DNA of 64,000 bases from Onchidella celtica. Its lineage: Eukaryota; Mollusca; Gastropoda; Systellommatophora; Onchidiidae. Numbering within the stretch: the first letter of the stretch is position 1; each line of letters begins with the position of its first letter. The stretch lies in NCBI GenBank assembly GCA_963931925.1, contig OZ007580.1:9301001-9365000 (forward strand). Reading direction: 5' to 3'. The notes under the pieces were generated by a model. It was not told the DNA's origin, did not search any database, and was given only the letters and a program-made list of their open reading frames with translations. Position numbers and translations under genes: made by a program. This document shows positions 45,601 to 57,300 of this stretch, piece after piece.

Positions 45601-46616
45601 AAAATGATGTCCTTGATAATGAGCTTATCAAACAAAAGGATCTAGTGTTGTTCCAGATGGCGTGAAGAGCTGGTCACCTTTCATGATGTCAGTGCATGCT
45701 GCGCCAGTACACTGCCTGGTTTTTAGGTGTGTGTTTGTGAGCGTGAACCTTTGCATCAATTTGTAATGTTAAAACTAAGTGGATCAGTTTAACTTTGTTC
45801 TGGTGTACAGTTTTCCTCTTCCATCCGTTCCCAACTATCAGTGTGAGTTTTCATATCGAGGGGTTAGAGAGAGAAACACAGAGACACGCGGAGAGAGAGA
45901 GAGAGAGAGAGTTGAGCTGCTCATCCGGGTAATTATTTGTGCCAATTTGCGTTCTGTGCTCACAGCTAACTTTTTGGAACGTTCTGAGCTAGGATTAAGA
46001 TTGGGTTTGGCAAGTCTTATATGAAACGACATGGCCACAAGATTATTTCCAGGAATTGACCCCCTAGATTGGTCACAGAAAATCTAACGTGAGTATTTTA
46101 GCTGCATGGCCTGTAACCTTTTTTTTTCTTTTTGTAATTTGATACCCTGAACCATCGCTTTTAACGTCTTTAACTCCACCGCTCTAACCAATGTTTTTTT
46201 TCGTCCTCATCATCCTTTGCTGCCATCTTGTTATTTTTCCCGTGTCTTCACCCGTTTACTCACTCCTGTTTCACTTTAACCTGGCCACATAAATACACAA
46301 CATAGACTGCAGTAACACCTCTCAGGTTTGAAGCTGTTTCACATCCCGCACGTGTATGTCAATCATCACTGTGGAAACTTTAGTGTGCCTCTCTCTCTCT
46401 CTCTCTCTCTCTCGTGTCAGCTTTGTGTCGTCATGGTGTAAAAAACATGTCAATAATGACGTTTAAACAATTAAACAGAGAGATTTTTGCCATGCGGAAA
46501 ACCGCGGTCGACGCCGATGTAGCTCAGATTCACTTTTTAAATACATGTATCATTTATTATACAAAATGGAACTTGCTCTGTCTTTCTGCCAGGGTTACAA
46601 TTCTATACGACGAACG
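42672..46616. other. Non-coding stretch
   Basis: Positions 42770-43000 are less AT-rich and open in more than one frame, but show no domain and no clear acceptor. Short (GA)n at 45889-45911 and (CT)n at 46388-46413. Nothing else is recognised. Confidence 0.45.
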
Positions 46617-46690
46617 AAAAAATCGTGAGAAGAGCAAAGTGGCCATTATCGTGCCTCCCGCGGTTAAACTCCAACTCAAAACGTCTTGGA
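46617..46690 (+). repeat. Dispersed repeat family R2, copy 3
   Basis: AGAGCAAAGTGGCCATTATC, GTGCC, GGTTAAACT and CCAACTCAAAACG match the 5.39-kb copy and the inverted 23.3-kb copy. Confidence 0.6.
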
Positions 46691-46819
46691 TCTATAGGAC
46701 TAACACGTTTCTTTTGATTGTCACAAAGTGGAAATTGAACGAAGAAGAAAGCCTCTCGCAATATGAAACGTCGTTGTTGTGATTTTGTTTTCTTCTCCTT
46801 TTTCTTTCTTTTGGGGGAG

Positions 46820-46848
46820 GGGGGGGGGGGTCGGTCGGTCGGTCGGTC
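46820..46848. repeat. Poly(G) run joined to (GGTC)n microsatellite
   Basis: A 12-base G run leads directly into TCGGTCGGTCGGTCGGTC. Simple repeat only. Confidence 0.95.
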
Positions 46849-47035
46849 CTATAAAGGAGAGCAAATGAACTCGATCTCTGAGCAGTTGGAGCAAGCAGTA
46901 AGCCCAGCCAGCAATTCTATGTCCATGCGACGTAGAACTCCGTGGGATTGATAGGATCAGGTCCAGGAGGCCAGTTCCTTCGCACGTTTATACGACTGGT
47001 GTTTCATGATGTCGTGGTTTTAGATCTTCATGTAA

Positions 47036-47396
47036 GGAGGCCCGCCGCTCTTGGTATTTACATTTCACGTGTGTTTGTATTTTGCTTGTTCTGGTTTTTA
47101 CGGTTTGTTTGTTGTTTTTTTTTTTGTTTTTTTTTATTTAATTTTGCCTGGGTGCGGCCTTGCTAGTCTGCTCTTCTTGACTTCCAACTGCCAAGGTGTC
47201 TTTAACGTGCACACGGGCCATCCGCGTTTTTCGTCCTTATCCGAGAAGTCTAGGTACTCCATCCTACTACCACAGGATCAGGGACAGGACACCGCCCCCC
47301 TCACCAAAAATTCCAACATGCCTGCACCAATGGCGAATCGAACCTGGTACTTTCGGCATGAGAGGCGAGCACCTTGCCACTAGACCAACGTGGCAT
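47036..47396 (-). mobile_element. tRNA-derived SINE, copy C
   Basis: On the minus strand the head has CCACGTTGGTCTAGTGGC and a B box GGTTCGATTCG (plus 47334-47344). The body, CCTGTCCCTGATCC and ACCTTGGCAGTTGGAAG, matches the other copies. The minus-strand 3' end, near 47040-47075, retains a mutated form of the family end (CACGTGAAATGTAAATACC). No clear target duplication remains, consistent with an older insertion. The 110-codon plus frame is incidental. Confidence 0.88.
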
Positions 47397-48110
47397 AATG
47401 TGTAGAAGTGAGAGCGAATGTCTGTACCTTTGCGGAAACCGTACATCTTAGTGTACAGCCCAGAGCACACATGCACATTTGATGGGCTGTTGCCTACAAA
47501 CACTAAACATTGGCGTGATCAAGGCTGCGTGAAGGTGATAAGGAGTAGAGACGACATGGGTGATTGTTGATGCATGGACACTTGAAAGCGGTTGAAAATG
47601 TCGCAAACCGGCGCCACAGCGGGGATAATTACTCGCTGAAATGATTGCAAGAACGATAACATCAACCTTACTGTTAAACCGGCAGTTTTGTTTTGTTTTC
47701 TTTAAATTTTGTCGAAGGGAAGTGGTGGTGAACATTTTGCACAGGAAATTAAGCCTGCTTAAAATAACTCTGACGGCCACAACAAAGCAGGACTATCCAG
47801 GGTGCTAAAATAATTCTAATAAAAATTCTAATTAGAGCGTAATACCTAATTACCGGCCCTTTCATTGGAACGATGTATTGTGTGTGGACTTGGGAAAGAT
47901 TAGGTGATTATCGTTAATTACTGAGACAGGAAACCACCTGAGAATGGACAGAATAGAATGGTTTATTCTCGTCTCAGATGACCACGGTCTACCTTATGTG
48001 GACATTTATATTGGTAAGTGTGAATTGGAAGTTGCCTAGTCGTCTTGGTTACAGTATTATGACAGTATTAATGCAAAAACAGTGGGCTTCACTGTGTGTT
48101 TGTGTGTTTG
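47397..48110. other. Non-coding; homeodomain-site-rich block at 47800-47960
   Basis: Positions 47800-47960 have repeated TAATTA-type cores (CTAATTAGAG, CCTAATTACCGG, GTTAATTACTGAG) in non-repetitive DNA. An enhancer is possible but unproven. No gene is seen. Confidence 0.4.
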
Positions 48111-48116
48111 TTTCAG

Positions 48117-48200
48117 TCTGTCTCTCTCTTTCTTCCTTTCTCTCCCCTACTGTCTTTCTCCCTTTTTCTCTTTCTCTCTCGCTTTCTGTCTCTCTTTTGT

Positions 48201-48272
<72 letters not shown>

Positions 48273-48284
48273 TCCCCCTCCCTC

Positions 48285-48368
<84 letters not shown>

Positions 48369-48371
48369 TCC

Positions 48372-48417
<46 letters not shown>

Positions 48418-48420
48418 TCC
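48117..48420. repeat. Long (CT)n microsatellite with internal 96-bp duplication
   Basis: Nearly pure (CT)n over about 300 bp. The interruption CTGTCTCTCTCTCTCTCCCC followed by CTCCC occurs at about 48259 and again 96 bp later, so part of the array was duplicated as a block. All long frames here are artefacts. Confidence 0.98.
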
Positions 48421-49379
48421 ACTCACATTCATACACGCACATACTCGCACACACAAGCCGGGTGCTCCCTATTCTTGTCATGTGAGAAGCACAATCATGA
48501 GGTATTAGGATAAACACACATTAAACATTTGAATTCCTTTAGGTCTAAAATTGCACAAGACTTGATGATAATATGATATTACAGAATCCAAGAGAAGCAA
48601 CACTATCATAGACAAAGCACGTTAAAAAAAGATAAAAAAGGTGAGAGAGAAAACAGAGCAACTCTCGAGCGAGTCCAGCTGGAATGTCGATTTACGTACA
48701 ACTGATTCTTTGTTATACATCCTCTTCCTCCCACCATTCTGTTTGTCTTTATTTACCTTTGCCGCACGCTAAACACATTACCTGGTCTCGTTTAACTCTG
48801 GCCAGCTTCCTTCATACTACTGATTCATCGCTTGTAGGTTTGTAGCACATACAGAAGTCGGGCGAGATACAGAGGAAAAACGTGTGTATTCCACCACCTC
48901 GTTTTCACATAAAACCCAATATCTCTACGCCACTGAACTCCAGCGAAAACTGGCATAATTTTATGTTGAGCCCAACATGCACCGCCCCAGTGGTTGCAGG
49001 CCGTTTGTTACTCCGAACTGGTTTGCCAAAACTGGTATTCGTGCACCCACTGTTGATCTGGAATCTGGGAAAAATATTCTAAAACAAGGGTGGGCAAACC
49101 ACGGCTGGCGAGCCACATGCGGCTTCTTGACCTTCACTATGCGGCTTGTGGAAATAATGATGTTTGCTGGGCTCTCTTTTTCATCAGTTATTACATCGGG
49201 CAAGATTTTTTAACAAATTGGGTATATATGTGCAATTTGTGATTACTGAAACTAATACAGATTAACATACATGTATTTCTCAGTGTTTATAGAAAACGCT
49301 CCTGTTTTGTTGTTCTCGAACATCTCAAGTTTATCGTAATTGGCACTTTCTTTAAGCAATTTTGTGATAGGGATTAGTT
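48421..49379. other. Non-coding; possible hAT terminus at 49088
   Basis: No gene. CAAGGGTGGGCAAACCACGG at about 49086-49105, followed by CCACATGCGGCTT, resembles the start of hAT-type elements (CAGGGGTGGGCAAAC...). No inverted partner was found nearby, so it would be truncated. Confidence 0.35.
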
Positions 49380-49640
49380 TTTTAGAATGTGGCCCCGGCA
49401 GGGGCCTTGTTCGGCCCGGTCTTCTCGACTTTAACTGCCAAGGTATCTTTTAACGTGCACAAGGGCCCTCCGACTTTTTCATCCTCATCCGAGAAGACCA
49501 GGTGCTCGATCCTACCTATCATATGATCAGGGACAGGAGTTTCTTCCCCCGAAAAAAAAAATCCAACATGCTTGGACCGACCGGGGGTCGAACCCTTCAT
49601 GAGAGGAGAGCACCCTGCCTCTAGACCACCGCTCCCCAGC
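49380..49640 (-). mobile_element. tRNA-derived SINE, copy D, 3'-shortened
   Basis: On the minus strand it starts near GGGGAGCGGTGGTCTAGAGG, has a mutated B box GGGTTCGACCC (49585-49595) with a deletion just upstream, then CCTGTCCCTGATCATATGAT and the well preserved body GTGCACGTTAAAAGATACC, TTGGCAGTTAAAGTCGAGAA and CCCCTGCCGGGGCCACATTC. It lacks the distal GTGAGGTGCAAATGG end of copies A and B. No target duplication was found. Confidence 0.88.
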
Positions 49641-52600
49641 AGCACTCTAATAATCCCCCCCCCCCACCCTCCCCACAGACACACACATTTTTTCGATGGT
49701 TGACGGGTCCAGCTGATAATGATCTCTTTCAGTCTGTTCCCACATCGGTTTACTGCACCTTGTAAAGAGCTTAAGAGTCCCGATCTCTTGTCCGTCTTGA
49801 CCCTGGTCTAAATCTTATTTCATTATGGTATTAGTATACATAAACAGTGTCAGTGCGGTGCACCAGGGCCTGCTGTGTACTATGTCATGGCCAACAGGTC
49901 ACTGCGGTTTCTGGTCTCGCGGTTTGCTGTTTGCTGCACCCGTCTAATGTACTGCTGCTCTACACGTATACCCTACCACTCTGCCATTCTTAGGAACTCT
50001 CAACTTCAGCTGTCCGTTCACAGTTTTTATGGTTCCCCTGTACATGCGCACTTTTGATAGATCAAATGTTGGAACTTCAAGAAGATCCTGCGGAGTCTGG
50101 AGGCTGAACCGAGGGCTAAGCTTGAAATGCTGCATGACGAGATGGGCGTGTTTTTTTTGCCACGATCTCTTTGTGAGAGCGATAAGGGTGGGTAACCGTT
50201 CAGCTCATCCCTGAACGACATGCAAGAAAGGGGGGAAGGGGCTAGTATGATGTGGCATGGCTTCACAAATGTAAGACAAAGTAGTACATGATTATAGTGT
50301 CATTCTTGTCAACTAATTCATCAACAGCGGAAATAATATCTCGCAAATAGTAGAACAACGACATTAAACATCTAGTAATTAATGGATTGGACGTTGCGAA
50401 CTGCCGAGAGAGAGAAAGAATGGATGAAAACATGGAGAAACAGGTATTGTCATTAATCAATATTGAGTGTGGCTGTCAAGTCAAGTGCGGAAATTGAGTC
50501 GGTGACAAAGAGACGATATAAGATACACAAATGTCCATTGTAACACAGACCATAGACAGTAGTCATGAAATTGGTATTGATTAGCTTAATGAAAACTTTT
50601 ACAGAACAGGCTTCATTTATCTCCAGTCAGCCAGTAGCCTGCGAAGTATTTAAAAGAGCGGAAGTGTCGTTAAGTGAAAGGAGTACATAGGAAATTAGAC
50701 TTTTACCATCAAGCGGTCATTTAACTTTCAGATTGTAGTCGTAGCTCGCTAGGAAAGGAAGACAGAAGATGGTCCGAGATACGAAGCAGCACGACAGACA
50801 ATACATTAAATGAGATATCGAGACTTATAGCATTCAGCAACGCCTTTCTCGCCCTGACCTAAAGCAAATTGATTTATTGAAAGGGTTATATCATTCCAAA
50901 GTCTATCAAGACTCCAGACCCACCAGTGTACATGTGCGTAAAGGTCAGCGAATGTACTGTTCTTTTTTTTTTTTTGCGGGATAGTAGAGAGATGTACATT
51001 GAAGTTTGCAGGGTCAACGGGCGTACGAAAGACACTTCCTCAGTGTCTCAGTTTTTGGTCTCTTGTGGCATAATGTAGAACTAAACCCTTCACTTGCTTG
51101 GCCTTATACGCCAGATACATGTATTACAAGACACATGCCCCTAGATTTTTGGCTGCAGTCTGAGTGAAGAAACACAACAGAGGAACTGTACCGGGTCTGA
51201 TCCAGCTGCCAGCGTTTTCGTGGAATGTTTGGAATCTTAATGAAGTAATTGAAGATTAATTATCTTTTCGAGAGGGTGAGTGGTGTTAATGTCAGTCATT
51301 CATTACATCTAATTTTGAAGAATAATGAACCTCGAGCGCGAGAGTGCATGTACCCAGCACGGTGTCATAATTCCAAGATTCCTGACTTAGTGTTAAATTT
51401 CAGAAGTAAGACTTGGCAATCAGCACTGATACCTGCTCTGACAGTGATCATATAAATCTTGTAGTCGGAGACACGTGTTAAAATATCAGTTACAAGTGCC
51501 GCGTAAGAAAAAAACAACACCAAAAAAAACAACAGTTTATACTGTATGCTACGGTGGATACATTAAAATATTTGGACTGGTGCATGTTAGCTTTATGTTA
51601 AAGACCTTAATATTTCAGTATATATACTCATGGTGAAGGCTTGATTAGCCTCGGCCAGTGTAAGATGGTGGGTACCCAGCTGGTACCTTTCCTTCTCTTT
51701 CCTTTCGTGAGCCAGGGTTGGGTGTGTTGTAGGCTTCGTAGGAGTTGCGCAGACAGACAGACAGACGGATGGAGAGGCGGAATTATGGATGGATAGGTGG
51801 ATAGGTAGGAACTATGGAAGGCATCAAGAAGGCAGACAGATACATGAACATACACGGTCGATAAGCTGGATGATAAATGGGTAAACTGTATGAGTACATG
51901 TTTGGATCAGCGCAGATAGAATTCTCACCCCTAGCCATAGATGAGTAATTAGATTTTACCACTCAGAACGTCCTGCTTTTGGAAACGAAGACAACATTTC
52001 GAGACGGCTTTGAAGAAAATTTAATTAATTTCCCGGCAGGTGTTCCACGTTTACAGGTTACGATTAAACACCAATATGAAAGTATTCCACATGGAAATGT
52101 CGTCCTTCAAGAAGAATGCTGTTGGGCGATATACAAGGGAGATCATTCTGTGGTCTTCTTAAATCTTTTGAAATAGACTCCCTTGGTCTTTCAAATATTT
52201 TTCCTTTGATTTTTTTTTTTTTTTTGTGGAGGAGGGAACGGCTTTTTTTGATATATTTGGTCAGAGGAAGGTAAACTAGACCATGCCCGAAATGACAGTG
52301 CTGTAGGAGAGAAAGAGTGGTTGTGTGTAAAAAAGATAGAGACACATAATATAGAGAGAGGGGGCAGAAACAGCCGATCAGTGTAGTGTCGCTCTCCCTA
52401 CGAACGTTTCCTTGCCACCCTTCCTGTTTTTACTATCTTGTCATATTAAGCAGCTGCTACGTACCCACATAAACATGGGCAGTGTGTTGATAGAATGTGG
52501 AGGTGCGTTGTTAGAGGTTAGGTGTGGACCGTTTTGTTGTTCAGGTAGGTTGTTGTTGTTTTTTCTCCCCCCCCCCCCCCCGGGAGATAAGGCGATGGAA

Positions 52601-55600
52601 AGTTCCCACTGTTGGGCTTTGATGTGAGTGCATGCAAATTTATGGGATCGTTCAGTTGGAGTTTGAGTTTTCCTGGTGATATTCTGGAATCATAAAAATA
52701 CACAGTCGTTGGGGAATATTTGGAAGATTTAAATGTTTTGAAAATCGATTTTCTGAAGTAAAACTGTCATGTTGTCTGTAGTGTAAGGAGAGGTTCGTAT
52801 TCCATTTTCATTGTTGATGTTTGATTTTTGGCAGATTTTAGGATAATTAATAGTGAATTTTTCATTGAAAATGGGGGCAGACTAGTAAACACAGTATTAT
52901 CAGAGACCTTTTGTAGTAAGCGAGACAGGTTAATGTTATGACTGAAATTGCATAATATTGTACAGGTGAGGCGTCGGAGACCGGAAGTAACGGTAGTAAA
53001 ATAAACTGATTTTCAGCAACTCTCACAGTGGCTGCACACTGCCAAAGAATGGTGTCCTGCTATGTATTGGTACTAATTGAAGAAGAAACGACAGCATTTA
53101 TCTTTTTTTTCTGGGCTTTTGGCATTACAACCAAGTTGATGCAGTTTATATCTCTTTTTTAATAAAGCTCAAAGAATATTTATCACCTCATTCATGGAGG
53201 TGGATTGTTAGCATTCGTTCCATTTGACTGGAAAATACGCCTTGAGTTGAAAGTTGGTTGGGGAATAGTGGGATTGAGCAAAACAGAAGAAAATTTGAGC
53301 AGGTTGCTCTAGAGATCTCCTAGATCCATGGATTACTCTTTTAGGACGTGCGTGCGGATTGTGCATTAAATTCTAACGCTTTCCCCTGGTTGACCCAGCT
53401 TCAGATCTGGACGTTTGATCACCATTCCATTCTTTGGTTCGTGGGGAGAGGGTGGTAAGATGCTAAGGACGAAGTGTAACATTACCAGTTTATGAGAAGA
53501 TAATAATAATCGTCCTGTAAGTGCGCACTATAAAGGCCCATGTTGATGTGTGCACACTTTCTGGGTAGAGCGTGAGGCTCTATGCTTATCGTGATTCCAT
53601 CCCTCACGCATGGTCAAGGTCTTATCGAAACGTCCGCAGGCACCCGTTGGGTCTGAACATTTCTCAGATTTGTTTTCCGTGATCCTCCTAATAAGGCTGG
53701 CTGGCATCACAGACACGGTACATCCCCGTCCACCGTTGTTAACACTGCTTTGTTATGTCTAAATAGGATGAAGATTGAAGTTGTATGTTAAAAAATTTGG
53801 CAATCTAATAATAATTGTCACGAAAATCGACAGAGAAAAAAAAGATGTATATCCATTTTAGAATCAGAAAGTATTATGGTACACCCCATGGACAGCTTGG
53901 CAACCCACACTTTGAGAAACATTGCATGAACTGTGAACCTGCCTCGGCATGCGATATTGAATTAAAGCAGCGGAAGCGCAATTGCTGTGCTCATTTGAGT
54001 TTGGAACTGCAGTAATAGGAGATTTCATGATTGCATTCTCGTCCTGCAAGGGCTGCCTCAGGCGAAGGCCAAATCAACACACGATCTCTGCAGTTCGCTG
54101 AGAAAAACAGCGTGAAATGTGTAAAGGTTGTGCCACTTGAATCTGTGCTTTTCACACAAGTGACCCGCTACCTGCGCCCTACCATGGCTTTATTTTATGA
54201 TTGAGACTTTTAATTGGGAGATGTGGTAACCCGGTTTGTCATGCAGAAGGAAAACTGGGAGCAAATTCGGAGCATATGTTTTGTAAGTAAACAAGGAGGT
54301 AGACTTTCAAAAGCGTGCTGTGCTGGCAAAGTTTATCACTCGCGATACTATCTTTTGCCACAGTGTTCATTGAATCGCGACGTCGTTTTTCCTGTTGTGG
54401 TTGTTATGGGATGATATTATGCGTGCAAAAAGGGGAGGGGAGGGGGTATTTGGAGAAGGCGGAAAGATTTAAATATTTTTAATGTACAAAGTGTGCGCTT
54501 TGATCAGTGTAGACACTAGATCTTGTTGAATGGTGTTCGTAAGTCGTTACAGATTAACGCAGCTGGACAATAATTTGGAGGTGTGGATTTCCTGATATCA
54601 AAGACGCCAGTGCTTGTTTGTTCTGGTTTTTAGAGTCAGATTTTACATACAGAGTGTTTCCATCATGTTATACAGGCACGTTCAAACTTTGTGAGGCAGC
54701 CTCATGCAGTGTTTCGAAGGATTGAGAGTTTCCTCTTATATTGATTTTCATTGTATTTTTGTATGCACTCAGCTGCATCCCGCCACCTAGCCACCTTCTA
54801 AGCTTTCCAGATCGTACATTCTGCAACAGAGAAGACGTATCATTCCTTGTTTGTATTATTTTGTCGTTCTGGCGAGGAGGCAGAGATTAGGCTGGATCGA
54901 CAGCACAGCTGTTGGGATCACGAAAACTTGGCTGGAGTTTGTAAGTACTAAACTTCCCAAACTGGCCCCCCTGCACCTTGGCTCTGCATCCTGTCACAAC
55001 ATAGCGCTCACCTGAATGAAAGAAACGGTTTACTGCGTGGAGCCGCAGGTTGTATATTTTTGTAACCCCTTCACCCCGCCGTCATCATTCCCTGCCGTGT
55101 GTTCTACCTTGTGTTTCATCAGGTGGATGGAAGAGCCAGAGCTAGGGGGTCCAGTAATCAGATTATCGTGCACTTCCCAGCGTGCACGGGCATCTAGAGA
55201 TGCGCAGATGAGTGCTTAACAGGTCTATAACCAGATTTTTTTCGTTCGTTTTGTCGTATAGTTTGTTGCCGTCCAGAAATTTAATTTCTTGTATTTAAAA
55301 TTTTTGAGACATTATGACTGTATTTGAGATATTTTCGGGCATTTAAATTTGTGGCCGACTACAGCAAGACTTTCCGAAAAGGTACTTGTCATTTTTCAAA
55401 AAGATTTTTTTGTTTTGTTTTGTTGAAAGTATCCCAAAATTTCTTCTATCATTCTGTCTTTTTGTTGTTGTTTCTTCTAAACTTCCATGCATTTTGTGCC
55501 AACCCAACATGACTGTCGATACAGCAGGTGTGGTTTACTTCGAATGTTACCAGAAATGCTTGTGAAGTGCCATTTTAATACATTGGACACACACCGAAAA

Positions 55601-56269
55601 GCGGACAGTAATACAAAACCGACTTGAAAAGTCATCAGATCTTTTTACATCTGAGTGTTGAAATTTGTTTCTGTGTGGTGCCAGTGTCCCCCTGGGAGTT
55701 TCCCCTCGGTTGAAAACCGATGAGATGTGGTAAAAGCCCAGCCTATTGAATCTAAGAAGCAAATTCCCAGTTTCTTTTTCCCCCTATTTTCGAATGACAG
55801 TTTTCAGTTGACAGTAATGGGAGAATCATCCCTTTCAGGGTGGCAGTCTGCGAAAGTTTCCCCTTCGGAGTCTTTTAGGCGCAAGCAGTTTCCATTACTT
55901 GTAACACAACTTGACTGGCGCGTAAAATTCTCGTTTGAACGCCATTGTAGACACTTAGTCTAGTGTCCATAACTTTTCCCGTCATGGCTCGCTGTATCGA
56001 TTCTGTAGGCGCGCGTAGCTCTTTTTATGCTTTTGTCGTGCTCACGAAGATGCTTCGACACTGGTTTTTAAGCGCAGGGTGCGTTTTCTCCGATTCCAAA
56101 CGCTGCTTTTCTGCGTGTCCGATTCCAGACGATGCTTTTCTGTGTGCTCCTTTCTGTAATCAACAGACATGATCCTATTTAACGACGCGCTGTGAGCCTA
56201 AACCTTGTAAAGTCAGCTTGATTTTGAAGTGGGTTCTCTTGATACTCTGTTCTGCTATTATTTATCGAA
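49641..56269. other. Long non-coding stretch
   Basis: About 6.6 kb without a recognisable gene. Contents: poly(C) near 49656-49665; a decayed GACA/GGAT patch at 51740-51810; 15-base poly(C) at 52567-52581; and a 29-bp direct duplication (CCGATTCCAAACGCTGCTTT, then TCTGCGTGT) at about 56090-56147. A hAT-like end (CACACTTTGAGAAACATTG) lies near 53907-53925 without a partner. Confidence 0.45.
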
Positions 56270-56566
56270 TGTTGTTAAGAGTGCATACGTCCCCCAATTT
56301 TTTGTGCTAAGGGTACGTACTTTAAAGCCTTTTGTGACTCGAGAGCTGGAGAGCGAAATACTCCCAACAACTTATAGCCTCAATTATTCTTTCAGATTTT
56401 TTTTTGTTTTGTTTTCCTCGGGTTTTTTGATTGAAAGGATGGGGGCAGGGTTAGGGATTCGACAAGATTTAGAGTTGAGGATAAGGTCGGGGATTAGGTG
56501 TAGGTACGTATACGAACGAGCTCCTTGCGCAAAACGCTTGGAGTGCGTAAGACTTATAACAACAGC
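56270..56566. mobile_element. MITE family T, copy 1, with telomere-like interior motif
   Basis: The left end has GTGCATACGTCCCCCAATTT, TTTGTGCTAAGGGTACGTA and TTTAAAGCC. The right end has TGCGCAAAACGCTTGGAGTG, its imperfect inverse. The interior holds GGGTTAGGGATTCGA and GGGGATTAGG. It is about 300 bp with no transposase, and its partner is at 63.4 kb in the same orientation. Outermost bases (TGTTGTTA..AAG and CTTATAACAACA) extend the inverted arms. Confidence 0.85.
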
Positions 56567-57062
56567 CCTATTTACCCGAACATTACTTTTTTTTGTTTTT
56601 TGTTTCAGTTGATTTCTAATCCCAGCATGTTGAAATTGCAGGTTGAAAAGTGCGAGTACCATGTGGCATTATGTCAGAATGGCCACTGGACATTTCAATA
56701 TTTGAACATGGGTAGCATATTGTGAATTGTTCTCCATGATGCTATTTTCAAAGGGGTGATTTCTACTGAGTGACAAAGAATGTTGACAAGGAGTGGGATC
56801 ATTGTCTAGCAAGTAACGGCATGAGGTCTGGAGGTGATAGGTGGAAATTTACAATTTGTTTGTCAGTTTCTGTTGACACATGGAGGTCTATTTTAAGCTT
56901 TATTTTTCCAACGGCATGAAAAAATGGTGAGAAGTAAACCAGTGTAGCCATCCTTACCAGTTTCGCGAATAATGACTTGCCGGGCATTTGAACTTGATAG
57001 TTGGCAGCCGTCAGTCTCGAAAGTCTATGGGCTTGTGCTCTGGATGTTTGTATGTTTCAGTC
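56567..57062. other. Non-coding spacer
   Basis: No gene or repeat recognised. Confidence 0.5.
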
Positions 57063-57300
57063 TGGTGCAGCGTCGTGTGTGGCTGGACAAGCATATCCGC
57101 GAATGATAGTCCCTTCCGCCGATGGTGCAGCCATAGGATGCTGTTTGGGCCCGAATCTTTCTTCTCTTCTGCATTGCCTCAGTCTGTTGCACAAGAGCTC
57201 TTCATACAGTGGGAGACCCTTGCTTCACTGACTGCCTCCAGCGTGTTCTGTGTGAGGCAGCGGCTCCCCACGTCTTGGCGTCTGTGCCCAGGACCTGCAG
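57063..57300 (-). pseudogene. 3' coding end of a LINE reverse-transcriptase ORF, decayed
   Basis: One minus frame reads TWGAAASHRTRWRQSVKQGS, then (after an in-frame TGA) ...QKRRKIRAQTASYGC, then TIGGRDYHSRICLSSHTRRC. In several non-LTR retrotransposon groups the ORF2 C-terminus shows an R..WR..V..G segment, an A/K/R-rich linker and a terminal C-x2-C(G)RD-C-HSRIGL-x-SH-x-RRC zinc-finger-like motif. Here the first Cys and the final SHTRRC are kept. The second Cys is Gly, the third is Tyr and the Gly of RIGL is Cys. With the stop codon this marks a dead fragment. Reverse transcriptase and endonuclease domains are absent, so it is severely 5'-truncated. Clade assignment needs a search. Confidence 0.62.

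Noticed and set aside
53880-53930. hAT-type terminus (inverse CAATGTTTCTCAAAGTGTGG)
   Set aside because: Looks like a hAT end, but no opposite terminus or 8-bp duplication was found, so not called as an element.
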